Assembly (NCBI RefSeq): GCF_000717645.1
Contig: NZ_JNZZ01000008.1
Span: forward strand, 186,001 to 250,000
DNA: 64,000 nucleotides
DNA from: Streptomyces californicus
GTDB lineage: Bacteria; Actinomycetota; Actinomycetes; Streptomycetales; Streptomycetaceae
Reading direction: 5' to 3'
Made by a program: the position numbers and the translations under genes. The notes below the pieces were generated by a model, which ran no database searches, had not been told where the DNA came from, and worked only from the letters and a program-made list of their open reading frames with translations. The stretch's first letter is position 1; the number at the start of each line of letters is the position of its first letter. Below, one piece after another: positions 36,124-46,982 of the stretch.

Positions 36124-36449
36124 GGGGGCAGCGTACGAGTGCGGCGCGCGGGTGCGGCGGGCGCGGGTGCCACGGGTGCGGCGTACGGGCGCTGTGGCCG
36201 CGGCGTGCGGGCGGTACGGGCGGCGTGCGGGAGTGTCCGGCCGCGTCGAACGGCCCCTTTCCGTTTTCTGTGGCGCGCCTCTTCCCGCCGCCGGCCCGCC
36301 CCGCTCGGCAGCGGACGCATCCCGCACGACCGCAGGGGAAGGCGTGCACCCACGCCCTTGAGTGGAGTAGACTCAACTTTGTACACGACGACTGAGTCAA
36401 CGCAGGGATCCGTGCGTGACCCGCCAGCTGCGAGGAGGAGCAACCACCC
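36124..36449. other. Divergent intergenic region before clpB
   Basis: About 160 bases of repetitive gcgggtgcggcgg-type DNA are followed by the clpB control region with its HAIR element. No gene is seen. Confidence 0.6.
36357..36377 (+). promoter_or_regulatory. HAIR element upstream of clpB
   Basis: CTTGAGT-N7-ACTCAAC differs from the consensus by one base and lies 72 bases before the clpB start. A further half-like site (actgagtcaacg) follows at about 36391. It places clpB in the HspR regulon together with the dnaK operon. Confidence 0.85.
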
Positions 36450-39038
<2,589 letters not shown>

Positions 39039-39196
39039 CCGCTGGTCACGCGCCGTCGCACGCTGTGGTCGTAGACCCGGCGGGGCCCGTCCCCACGCGC
39101 TGTCTGTCAGCTTGTGGCGGATAGGGGCCGCCGGGGCTTGCCATGCCCCGCCCGCCATGGGAGAGGATGGCCGCAACCGCACGAAGGGAAATAACG

Positions 39197-39745
39197 GTGA
39201 GCATCGATCCGTCCTCGATTCCTAATTTCGGGGGCCAGCCCGAACCGCAGGCGGCAGGACCGGAGGGCCCCGTCGTCCCTGACCAGGACCTCGTCAAGCA
39301 GCTCCTCGACCAGATGGAGCTGAAGTACGTCGTCGACGACGAGGGCGACCTCGCGGCGCCGTGGGAGGAGTTCCGGACGTACTTCATGTTCCGCGGCGAG
39401 GCGGAGCAGCAGGTCTTCTCGGTCCGTACGTTCTACGACCGCCCGCACGCCCTGGACCAGCGTCCCGTCCTGCTGGACGCCATCGACGACTGGAACCGCC
39501 GCACCCTGTGGCCCAAGGTCTACACCCACGCCCACGAGGGCGAGGGCGAGGAGGCGGGCTCCGTCCGGCTGATCGGTGAGGCGCAGATGCTCATCGGCAC
39601 CGGTGTGAGCCTGGAGCACTTCGTCTCCTCGACGGTGAGCTGGGTGCGCGCCTCGATCGAGTTCGACAAGTGGCTCGTGGAGCACCTCGGCATCGAGCCC
39701 GCCGAGGGCAAGCCGGCGGAGGGCGAGGAGCCCGCGGGCGCCTAG
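39197..39745 (+). CDS. YbjN-domain protein
   Basis: The 182-residue cytosolic protein matches the YbjN / type III chaperone-like fold: LVKQLLDQMELKYVVDDEGD, then FMFRGEAEQQVFSVRTFYDR, and a helical end (SSTVSWVRASIEFDKWLVEH). Such proteins are thought to be adaptor-like; no reaction is known. GTG 39197 has GAAGGGA upstream and begins at SIDPSSIPNFGG, while the longer frame from 39143 lacks support. It follows clpB by 158 bases. Confidence 0.8.
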   Translation: MSIDPSSIPNFGGQPEPQAAGPEGPVVPDQDLVKQLLDQMELKYVVDDEGDLAAPWEEFRTYFMFRGEAEQQVFSVRTFYDRPHALDQRPVLLDAIDDWNRRTLWPKVYTHAHEGEGEEAGSVRLIGEAQMLIGTGVSLEHFVSSTVSWVRASIEFDKWLVEHLGIEPAEGKPAEGEEPAGA

Positions 39746-39782
39746 CGGCCGGCAGCCCCCGCAGCCTCCGGCAGCCGACGAG

Positions 39783-39823
39783 ACGGCCCGGGAGACGGTC
39801 ACCACGACCGCCTCCCGGGCCGT
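39783..39823. terminator. Bidirectional hairpin terminator
   Basis: A 12-bp stem (acggcccgggag / ctcccgggccgt) encloses a smaller stem and is followed by TT. It lies between the convergent YbjN and aminotransferase genes. Confidence 0.8.
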
Positions 39824-39852
39824 TTCCGTGCGGTGCGTGCCGTCCGGGTTCC

Positions 39853-41064
39853 TCAGCCCGTCAGCCGCCCGAGGCGGGTGACCGCCTCCTCCAGGACCTC
39901 GTCCTTCTTGCAGAACGTGAAGCGGACCTGGCTGCGGCCCGCCTCCGGGTCGTCGTAGAAGACCGAGTTCGGCACCGCCGCCACCCCGCAGCGCTCCGGC
40001 AGGGCGCGGCAGAAGGCGTAGGCGTCCTCGTCGCCGAAGGGGGCGATGTCGGTGGTGATGAAGTACGTCCCCTCCGGCTCGTACACCTGGAAGCCGGCGG
40101 CCCGCAGCCCCGTGGCCAGCAGGTCCCGCTTGCGGTGCATGTCCGCGAGGAAGCCCGTGAAGAAGGTGTCCGGGAGGGCCAGCGCCTCGGCGATCGCGTA
40201 CTGGAACGGGCCTCCGCTCACGAAGGTCAGGTACTGCTTCGCCGAGCGCACCGCCGCCACCAGCGCCGCGTCCCCGGTGACCCAGCCGACCTTCCACCCC
40301 GTGTACGAGAACGTCTTGCCGGCGGACGAGATCGAGACCGTGCGCCCGCGCATTCCGGGGAGTGCGGCGATCGGGTGGTGCGCCCCCGTGAAGACCAGGT
40401 GCTCGTAGACCTCGTCGGTGACCACGAGCAGGTCGTGTTCCACCGCGAGCGCCGCGATCCCGGACAGTTCGTCGGGCGTGAGCACGGTTCCGGTCGGGTT
40501 GTGCGGGGTGTTCAGGAGCAGCAGACGGGTGCGCGGGGTGATGAGGGAGCGCAGTTCGTCGAGGTCCGGGCGGAAGCCGGGGGCGCGCAGCGTGAGCGGT
40601 ACGCGCCGGGCGCCCGCCATGGCGATGCAGGCGGCGTACGAGTCGTAGTACGGCTCGAATGCGATGACCTCGTCCCCGGGTTCCAGCAGGGCCAGCAGGG
40701 AGGCGGCGATCGCCTCGGTGGCCCCGGTGGTCACCAGGATCTCGGTCTCGGGGGACCAGCTCAGCCCGTAGAAGCGCTCCTGGTGGGCGGCGACGGCTGC
40801 GCGCAGCTCCGGGACGCCGGGGCCCGGCGGGTACTGGTTGCCCCGGCCGTCGCGCAGCGCTCGTACGGCCGCCTCGCGGATCTCCTCGGGGCCGTCGGTG
40901 TCGGGGAAGCCCTGGCCGAGGTTGATCGAGCCGGTCCGCAGGGCCAGCGCGGACATCTCGGCGAAGATCGTCGTGCCGAACGCGGCGAGGCGGCGGTTGA
41001 GCAGCGGCCGCCCCTCTTGCTCCGACGTTTCCTGAGTGGCTCGTCCCTGTGTCATGGGCGCCAT
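39853..41064 (-). CDS. Class I/II PLP-dependent aminotransferase (DapC-like)
   Basis: The 403-residue fold-type I aminotransferase has INLGQGFPDTDGPEEI, GRGNQYPPGPGVPELR, TTGATEAIAASLLALLEPGD, NTPHNPTGTVL, VVTDEVYEHLVF and the PLP lysine in SISSAGKTFSYTGWKVGW. The sequence closely follows the family that contains mycobacterial DapC (N-succinyldiaminopimelate aminotransferase, lysine/peptidoglycan pathway) and kynurenine/glutamine transaminases, so the substrate is not certain. Two start codons 9 bases apart (41064, 41055) are equally possible. Confidence 0.9.
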   Translation of the reverse strand: MAPMTQGRATQETSEQEGRPLLNRRLAAFGTTIFAEMSALALRTGSINLGQGFPDTDGPEEIREAAVRALRDGRGNQYPPGPGVPELRAAVAAHQERFYGLSWSPETEILVTTGATEAIAASLLALLEPGDEVIAFEPYYDSYAACIAMAGARRVPLTLRAPGFRPDLDELRSLITPRTRLLLLNTPHNPTGTVLTPDELSGIAALAVEHDLLVVTDEVYEHLVFTGAHHPIAALPGMRGRTVSISSAGKTFSYTGWKVGWVTGDAALVAAVRSAKQYLTFVSGGPFQYAIAEALALPDTFFTGFLADMHRKRDLLATGLRAAGFQVYEPEGTYFITTDIAPFGDEDAYAFCRALPERCGVAAVPNSVFYDDPEAGRSQVRFTFCKKDEVLEEAVTRLGRLTG

Positions 41065-41192
41065 CCTGGGCCCAAGCTCTGGAGTTGCTCAAGTCCGCTT
41101 TGGCGCGCGAGCGGCTGGGGAATCCCCCTCTCACACATCGACGGGGAAGCGACGGGGGACCTCGCTTCGGGGGAAGAAAGGCGGTGGGGAAC

Positions 41193-41510
41193 ATGGGTGT
41201 CCTCATCTCGGCAGTGGCCGCCGTGGTCGTCGTCGGAGGGCTGCTGGCCGTCCGGCGGTCGCAGGCGGCCGGTTCGGCGAAGGCCAGGGGGAAGGGGCGG
41301 GCCGGCGCCGGGCGCCGGCGTTCCGGGGGCGGTTCGTCCGACGGCGGAGGCGGCTGGTGGGCGGGCGACTCCGGCTCTGGCGACTCCGGTTCCAGCGATT
41401 CGGGCGGGCACTCCGGCGGCCACTCGGGCGGTCACTCCTGCGGCGGCGGCTCGTCGTGCGGGGGCGGTTCGTCCTGCGGCGGCGGGGGAGGGTGCGGCGG
41501 CGGGAGCTGA
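41193..41510 (+). CDS. Small membrane protein with Gly/Ser/Cys-rich tail
   Basis: The 105-residue protein has one N-terminal membrane segment (MGVLISAVAAVVVVGGLLAV), then an Arg/Lys-rich patch (SAKARGKGRAGAGRRR). A long Gly/Ser/His tail follows, ending in regularly spaced cysteines (SCGGGSSCGGGSSCGGG). Similar Cys/Gly tails end TIGR04222-type and TPM-type membrane proteins, but their main domain is absent here. ATG 41193 has GGTGGGGA before it. The function is unknown. Confidence 0.6.
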   Translation: MGVLISAVAAVVVVGGLLAVRRSQAAGSAKARGKGRAGAGRRRSGGGSSDGGGGWWAGDSGSGDSGSSDSGGHSGGHSGGHSCGGGSSCGGGSSCGGGGGCGGGS

Positions 41511-41883
41511 GTCCCGCTCCGGCCGCACCGCCGAGTACGACCGGCGGGGGGCCGGTCGCGGGGCGCGGCGCAGGTCCCGCCACCGTCACCGACAGTGAGC
41601 GGGGAGACGGGCGTCCGGAGGGTGAACTCCCTTCGGACGCCTTTTCGTTGAGCGACGCGGACGTTTTCGGTTGAACAAGTGAACCCGTGGGCCCCCGAGG
41701 GGATGGAAACCACGGCAAGTTGGGCGAAAACGCTGTGGGCGCGGCGTACTTCGTGCTTCTCTCGACGGAGAGAACCTTCAGCCCTCGGACCTCAGTTGGA
41801 CCAGATCGGGCGACCCGCCTCCCGCGTGCGTTCCGCCGGGGGCGCCCGCTGTCCAGGTGTCCATGTGTTTGCGGAGCCCACCC
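41511..41883. other. Intergenic region, terminator plus unassigned sequence
   Basis: Apart from the terminator at 41610-41645, this 373-base gap holds no gene I can support. Its right half presumably carries the promoter of the DUF2617 gene. Confidence 0.5.
41610..41645 (+). terminator. Intrinsic terminator
   Basis: An 8-bp perfect stem (ggcgtccg / cggacgcc), extended by a further inner pairing of aggg with ccct, is followed by TTTT. It lies 100 bases beyond the Cys-rich small gene. Confidence 0.75.
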
Positions 41884-42405
41884 ATGCTCACCACCCTCCA
41901 GACGGCCTACTCCGACACCCGCGCCGCCGACCTGGCCTGGATGCTGGGGCGGGAGCCGCTGCCCGCCCTGGCGGTCCTCGACCTCCGGCTCGGCGCGGCC
42001 GACCTCCAGATGAGGCTGCTCGGCGCCTCCCATCAGGTCCTCCTCCGCGAGGAGGGTGCGACCTGTTCCGAGACCGTCGCGTGCATGCCGGGCAGCAGCA
42101 CCCCGCTGCCGCTCGGCGTCTCGAAGCGCCTCGGCGACCGGGAGTACGAGTTCGCCGCCCGCGTCGAATCGTTGACCCGGGGTCAGTTCGCGGGCCGCGC
42201 CCAGGAGTTGCTCGCCCTCGTCAGCGACCACCCGCACGGGCTGGTGGGCACCTTCCCCGGCAGCCCGTACGCCTTCACCGCGATGCTCGCCCATCGCACC
42301 GAGGGCCAGGTGCGGTGGCGCACGTGGCACGCGTACCCGCAGGAAGGGCAGTTGGTGGTGACCCGGACGCGGGTCGGGGTACGGGTCCCCGCGGCGGCGG
42401 TCTGA
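41884..42405 (+). CDS. DUF2617 family protein
   Basis: The 173-residue protein matches DUF2617: LQTAYSDTRAADLAWMLGRE, then LPALAVLDLRLGAADLQMRL, LLGASHQVL, and WRTWHAYPQEGQLVVTRTRV. The family has no assigned function. It regularly precedes a spermidine-synthase-like gene in Streptomyces, as here (93 bases), which suggests a linked role. ATG 41884 has GGAG 8 bases upstream. Confidence 0.88.
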   Translation: MLTTLQTAYSDTRAADLAWMLGREPLPALAVLDLRLGAADLQMRLLGASHQVLLREEGATCSETVACMPGSSTPLPLGVSKRLGDREYEFAARVESLTRGQFAGRAQELLALVSDHPHGLVGTFPGSPYAFTAMLAHRTEGQVRWRTWHAYPQEGQLVVTRTRVGVRVPAAAV

Positions 42406-42498
42406 GCGGGGACGGTCCGGGCGGAGGCGGTCCCGGCCGCGGTACTTACACCCGTGTGGGTGACAAGGTGCGACGGCTCCGTGACGTAGCGTTCCCTC

Positions 42499-44097
42499 AT
42501 GATCGACCAGCACACGTCGCTGCGAGGGGGCGCGGCGGGGCTTCCCGTACGGCCGAGGACCGGACGGCTCCTCGTGCTGGCCGCGGTTTTCGTCTGCGCC
42601 GCCTGCGGCCTCGTCTACGAGCTCGAACTGGTGGCGCTCGCCTCGTACTTGATCGGGGACTCGGTCACACAGGCGTCGGTCGTGCTCTCCGTGATGGTGT
42701 TCGCGATGGGCATCGGCTCGCTCCTCGCGAAACGTTTGCGCTGCCATGCCGCCGTCGGCTTCGGGCTGCTGGAGGCGGCCCTCGCGCTGATCGGCGGCTC
42801 CTCGGCGCTCGTGCTCTACGCCTCCTTCGCCTGGCTCGGTGAGTCGCAGTACGTCCTGGTCGGGTTCTCGCTGGCGATCGGGGTGCTGATCGGGGCGGAG
42901 ATCCCGCTCCTGATGACGCTGATCCAGCGTGTCGACCGGCAGGACGCGGGCGGGGCCGTCGCCGACCTCTTCGCCGCCGACTACGTGGGCGCGCTCGTCG
43001 GCGGGCTCGCCTTCCCCTTCCTGCTGCTGCCGATGCTGGGGCAGTTGACCGGCACGCTGTTCACCGGCTCGGTCAACGCGGCGGCGGGCGGTGCGCTGGT
43101 CCTGTGGGTGTTCCGGCGCGACCTCAGCGCCCGCTCCCGGTGGCTCCTCGTCCTGGCCAACGTCTCGGTGATCGCCGTGCTGGCGACGGCCACCGTGCTC
43201 GTCGACGACTTCGAGCGGGCCGCGCGCCGGGCGGTCTACGGGGACCAGGTGCGGGTCGCCGTGCAGACCGGGGTGCAGGAGGTCGTCCTGACCGGCGCCG
43301 ACCGCGACTCCCTGGACCTCTACCTGGACGGCCGGCTGCGGGTCAGCGCCCGCGACGAGTACCGCTACCACGAGGCCCTGGTCCACCCCGCCATGAACGG
43401 GCCCCGTGCCCGCGTGCTCATCCTGGGCGGCGGCGACGGGCTCGCCGCCCGCGAGGTGCTGCGCTACGACGACGTCCGCTCGGTCACCGTCGTCGAGCTG
43501 GACCCCGAGGTCACCCGACTGGCCCGGACCGACCCCGCCCTCTCCGAGCTGAACGGCCACGCCTTCCGCGATCCGCGCCTGACCGTGGTCTCGGCGGACG
43601 CGTTCCCCTGGCTCCGGGCCGACCGGGGGCGCTACGACGTGGTGGTCTCCGACCTCCCCGACCCCGGCATCACCGCCAGCACGAAGCTGTACTCCGCCGA
43701 GTTCTACGGGCTGGTCGCCGAGGCCCTCGCCCCGGACGGGCGGCTGGTGGTGCACGCCGGACCGCTGGGCGCCCGGCCGCAGACCTTCTGGACGGTGGAG
43801 GCGTCGGTGCGCGCGGGCGGCCTCGCGCCCCGCCCGTACCGCGTCACCGGCCGGTACGGGGGCTTCGCCGCGAGCCCGGACCGGGGCGGCGACGACGACC
43901 GGGAGCGGGAGGACTGGGGCTTCCTCCTCGCCGGTCCGGGTGCCGCCCCGCAGGTCGTGCTGGGCGCCGGAGGTCCCGAACCGCGCTCGCTGGAGGGCCC
44001 GGAGCTGCGGGAGGGCGCGCGGGAGGCGGCCGGCGCCCGGCTGCCGGGCCTCGCTCCGTCGACGCTGATCCACCCGCGGTACTGGGAGGAGGTGTGA
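42499..44097 (+). CDS. Membrane-fused spermidine synthase-like protein
   Basis: The 532-residue protein has about seven N-terminal membrane helices (residues 20-235) followed by a polyamine aminopropyltransferase domain (about 240-460). The latter shows [36 protein letters not shown] (nucleotide loop), [12 protein letters not shown], and [20 protein letters not shown] where a catalytic Asp is expected. The C-terminus is a less conserved extension. Whether it makes spermidine is unproven; membrane-fused members may modify other substrates. Confidence 0.87.
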   Translation: MIDQHTSLRGGAAGLPVRPRTGRLLVLAAVFVCAACGLVYELELVALASYLIGDSVTQASVVLSVMVFAMGIGSLLAKRLRCHAAVGFGLLEAALALIGGSSALVLYASFAWLGESQYVLVGFSLAIGVLIGAEIPLLMTLIQRVDRQDAGGAVADLFAADYVGALVGGLAFPFLLLPMLGQLTGTLFTGSVNAAAGGALVLWVFRRDLSARSRWLLVLANVSVIAVLATATVLVDDFERAARRAVYGDQVRVAVQTGVQEVVLTGADRDSLDLYLDGRLRVSARDEYRYHEALVHPAMNGPRARVLILGGGDGLAAREVLRYDDVRSVTVVELDPEVTRLARTDPALSELNGHAFRDPRLTVVSADAFPWLRADRGRYDVVVSDLPDPGITASTKLYSAEFYGLVAEALAPDGRLVVHAGPLGARPQTFWTVEASVRAGGLAPRPYRVTGRYGGFAASPDRGGDDDREREDWGFLLAGPGAAPQVVLGAGGPEPRSLEGPELREGAREAAGARLPGLAPSTLIHPRYWEEV

Positions 44098-44243
44098 GGC
44101 GGGGGCGGGCCGGTGGGGGCGTACCTCGCCGGGGGAGTGCGGGGCCCCGCGAGGGGCGCGGGGGCGGTCCGGCGGGTGCGGGGCGGCTTTCGGCGGGCGG
44201 AACCGCTGACGTCCGGGCCGGGGGCGGATTAGGCTCGGTTGCC

Positions 44244-45227
44244 ATGGAGCATGAGGTGTTCGTTCCGGTCCCCGTCCCGACCCTGCTGCGGACGCTGGGG
44301 GACCCCGCCCGGGTCGCCCGCTGCGTGCCCGGCTTCCAGCAGGACGCCGACGCGTCGGCGTCGCCCCTGGCGGGCCGGCTGAAGCTGCGGGCCGGCGGCC
44401 ACACCATCACGTACCGGGGCGAGCTGCGGCTCACCGGCCCGGGGGACGGCGACGGCCCGGACGGGCCGCGCCTCTCGGTGACCGGTACGGGGGCTGAGGC
44501 CCGGGGCGACGGTGCGGTCGAGGTGGCCCTGACCCTCGCCCTCACCGCGAAGGACGGCGGGACGATGCTGACGTACAGCGGCACGGCCGAGGGGGACGGG
44601 CGGCTGGCCGAGCTGGAGGACGGCGCTGCCCTCGCGGCCGCCCACCGGCTCCTGGACCGCTTCACCCAGCAGCTGGTGACGGAGTCCCTGGCGGAGCGGG
44701 GAGAGGGTGAGGCCGAGGTCAAGGCCGAGGAGGACGCCGGTAGGGACGCGGAGGCCGGGGCCGGGGACGCCGGTAGGGACGCGGGAGCCGAGGACGCCGG
44801 TACGGACGCGGGAGCTGAGGACGCCGGTACGGACACCGGGGCCGGCAGCACCGGCACGGACGCGGACGCCGACGGCGCCGGTACGGACGACGCCGGGGGC
44901 GACCGTGACCGCGTGGGCGAGGGCCCCGATGACGCCCCCCGTTCCGTGTACGACTCCCCGGTGCCGCCGCCCTCGCTCGACCCCGTCGCCGGGGTGGAGT
45001 TCACCGTTCCGGACGAGCCGACCGCCGAGGCCGCGCACGCCCGGCGCACCATGATCGGGCGCAGCGCCGAGGAGGTCGACCACGCGCCCCCGCGCGGCCG
45101 GTACGCCCCCGTGCCGTCCATGGACACGGGCGGCACGAACACCACCCTGCGGTGGGTCGCCCCCGCCGCCGCCCTCGCACTCGCCTCCGCCGTGGTGCTC
45201 GGCCGGGCGCTGCGCCGCCGGAGGTAG
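44244..45227 (+). CDS. CoxG/SRPBCC-family protein with acidic repeats and C-terminal anchor
   Basis: The protein has 327 residues. Residues 1-145 are an SRPBCC lipid/ligand-binding fold of the CoxG (CO dehydrogenase subunit G-like) type: VPVPVPTLLRTLGDPARVAR, CVPGFQQDAD, LRAGGHTITYRGELRLTG, LTYSGTAEGDGRLAEL. Next comes an acidic repeat region (about 155-225) with DAGTDAGAEDAG-type units. The end has a membrane segment (RWVAPAAALALASAVVLGRA) and a basic tail, so the protein is anchored by its C-terminus. No CO dehydrogenase genes are near, so the family label does not give the role. Confidence 0.8.
   Translation: MEHEVFVPVPVPTLLRTLGDPARVARCVPGFQQDADASASPLAGRLKLRAGGHTITYRGELRLTGPGDGDGPDGPRLSVTGTGAEARGDGAVEVALTLALTAKDGGTMLTYSGTAEGDGRLAELEDGAALAAAHRLLDRFTQQLVTESLAERGEGEAEVKAEEDAGRDAEAGAGDAGRDAGAEDAGTDAGAEDAGTDTGAGSTGTDADADGAGTDDAGGDRDRVGEGPDDAPRSVYDSPVPPPSLDPVAGVEFTVPDEPTAEAAHARRTMIGRSAEEVDHAPPRGRYAPVPSMDTGGTNTTLRWVAPAAALALASAVVLGRALRRRR
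44730..44850 (+). repeat. In-frame tandem repeat encoding DAG(R/T)DAGAE
   Basis: Units such as gacgccggtacggacgcggg recur with small changes inside the CoxG-like gene and preserve the frame. They code for the acidic linker. Confidence 0.7.
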
Positions 45228-45374
45228 TCCACGCCACGGGCGGCGGAAGCAGGGCGCCGCCCGAGCCCCTGAGCCCAGCCGCGTCAACGGCAGGCCACCG
45301 TGGGAACCGCGGCCGGCCGCGGGCCACCCGGCACACCGCGGGCGATCGCGCGCGTGGGCCAGTAGGGTCGTCGG

Positions 45375-46181
45375 GTGAGCAGCAGCGAAGAGAACGTCAG
45401 GCTGACCGTCGGCGAAGCCGAGTTGACCGTCGACCCCCTCCACGGCTGCCGGATCAGCAGCCTGCGGATCGGCGGCACCGAGCTGCTCCGCCAGGGCGAC
45501 CGGTACGGCTGCTTCCCGATGGTCCCCTGGTGCGGGCGCACCGGCCACGGGCGGTTCCGCAACGGCGGCGTGCTCCACGAACTGCCGCTCAACTCCCCGC
45601 CGCACGCCATCCACGGCACCGGCCGGGACACCTCCTGGACTCCGGCGTACACGGCCGCCGACGTGGCCGAGGGCCGGGCCGCGTTCTACTACGACCTCGC
45701 CGCGCCCTGGCCGTACGAGGGCCGGGTGACGCAGACCTTCGAGCTGACCGGGGACTCCCTCACGCTGGGCCTCGCCGTGGAGACGTACGGCGACTCCTTC
45801 CCGGCCCAGGCCGGCTGGCACCCCTGGTTCCGCCGCAACCTCGGCGGCGAGGACGCCCGGATCGCCTTCGAGCCCGCCTGGCAGGAGGAACGGGGCGCGG
45901 ACCACCTGCCGACCGGGAAGCGCATCGACCCCGTACCCGGGCCGTGGGACGACTGCTTCGGCATGCCGGACGGCGTGGACGTGAAGCTCACCTGGCCGGA
46001 GCAGTTCGAGCTGAGCGTGAAGAGCCGCAGCGAGTGGGTGGTCGTCTACGACGAGCAGGACGAGGCGGTGTGCGTGGAACCGCAGTCCGGGCCGCCGAAC
46101 GGGCTGAACACCGCGCCCCGCCTGGTGACCCCGATCGACCCGCTGGAGATGGGCGCGGTCTGGAGCTGGACGCGGCTCTGA
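45375..46181 (+). CDS. Aldose 1-epimerase family protein
   Basis: The 268-residue enzyme has the galactose-mutarotase beta-sandwich pattern: GCRISSLRIGGTELL, FPMVPWCGRTGHGRFRNGG (substrate-binding Arg), HAIHGTGRD (catalytic His), and AGWHPWFRRNL with the second His. The Glu expected near the C-terminus is in CVEPQSGPPNGLN. It interconverts alpha and beta anomers of aldoses or hexose phosphates; the exact sugar is not known. GTG 45375 is the start. The pyrE gene follows after 49 bases. Confidence 0.88.
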   Translation: MSSSEENVRLTVGEAELTVDPLHGCRISSLRIGGTELLRQGDRYGCFPMVPWCGRTGHGRFRNGGVLHELPLNSPPHAIHGTGRDTSWTPAYTAADVAEGRAAFYYDLAAPWPYEGRVTQTFELTGDSLTLGLAVETYGDSFPAQAGWHPWFRRNLGGEDARIAFEPAWQEERGADHLPTGKRIDPVPGPWDDCFGMPDGVDVKLTWPEQFELSVKSRSEWVVVYDEQDEAVCVEPQSGPPNGLNTAPRLVTPIDPLEMGAVWSWTRL

Positions 46182-46230
46182 GCCGATGCCCGGCAGGGTG
46201 TGGCCCGCCGCACCGCTTACCCTCGTGGTC

Positions 46231-46770
46231 ATGACTGACGTACGCGCTGACCTGCTCCAGCAGATCAAGGAAAAGGCCGTGGTGCACGGCAAGGTGACCC
46301 TCTCCTCGGGTCTGGAAGCCGACTGGTACATCGACCTGCGCCGGATCACGCTGGACGGCAAGGCCGCGCCGCTGGTCGGCCAGGTCATGCTCGACGCCAC
46401 CGCCGAGCTGGACTACGACTGCGTCGGCGGGCTGACGCTCGGCGCCGACCCGGTCGCCACCTCGATGCTGCACGCCTCCGCCGCACACGGTGAGAGCCTG
46501 GACGCCTTCGTCGTCCGCAAGGCGCAGAAGGCGCACGGGATGCAGCGCCGGATCGAGGGCACCGATGTGAAGGGCCGCCGCTGCCTGGTCGTCGAGGACA
46601 CCTCGACCACGGGCGGTTCGCCGCTGACCGCCGTCGAGGCGGTGCGCGAGGCGGGCGGCGAGGTCGTCGCCGTCGCCGTGATCGTCGAGCGCGGGGCCGC
46701 CCCGGCCATCGCCGAGGCCGGTCTCCCGTATGTGCACGTCTACTCGGTGGCGGACCTCGACCTCGCCTGA
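46231..46770 (+). CDS. pyrE: Orotate phosphoribosyltransferase
   Basis: The 179-residue enzyme converts orotate and PRPP to OMP in pyrimidine synthesis. The PRPP motif is CLVVEDTSTTGGSPL, with the flexible loop FVVRKAQKAHGMQRRIEG (Lys-rich, catalytic) before it and GGLTLGADPVA earlier. The start MTDVRADLLQQIKEK is preferred over upstream frames. The stop is followed by the parS hairpin. Confidence 0.95.
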   Translation: MTDVRADLLQQIKEKAVVHGKVTLSSGLEADWYIDLRRITLDGKAAPLVGQVMLDATAELDYDCVGGLTLGADPVATSMLHASAAHGESLDAFVVRKAQKAHGMQRRIEGTDVKGRRCLVVEDTSTTGGSPLTAVEAVREAGGEVVAVAVIVERGAAPAIAEAGLPYVHVYSVADLDLA

Positions 46771-46804
46771 GCCGGACGCGTACGCAAGGTGACCTGCGGT
46801 TTTC

Positions 46805-46846
46805 GTCAGGGGTGGACCGTTTCACGTGAAACGGTCCACCCCTGAC
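46805..46846. terminator. 42-bp perfect palindrome after pyrE containing parS
   Basis: Two 21-base arms, each beginning or ending in gtcaggggtggaccg or its complement, meet without a spacer. As RNA it would form a very strong hairpin that could end pyrE transcription. As DNA its centre is parS. Confidence 0.75.
46819..46832. promoter_or_regulatory. parS centromere site (ParB binding)
   Basis: GTTTCACGTGAAAC matches the 14-bp bacterial parS consensus exactly. In Streptomyces many parS copies cluster within a few hundred kilobases of oriC and organise chromosome segregation into spores. This is the only copy seen in the window. Confidence 0.93.
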
Positions 46847-46982
46847 CCATAACCGTCCGGTATCCAACGGGGTCCGCCGGGTGGAGCCCGGGGGTGAGTC
46901 TGGGAAGATGGGGGCGACGATGACGTCGCCCCCAGGTCAGGGACTCACGCCTGCACACCCGCACATCCCAAGGAGCGGTCAG

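Noticed and set aside
46805..46846. Palindrome read only as a transcription terminator
   Set aside because: The exact parS core at its centre makes a centromere role more specific; both roles are kept in the annotation.
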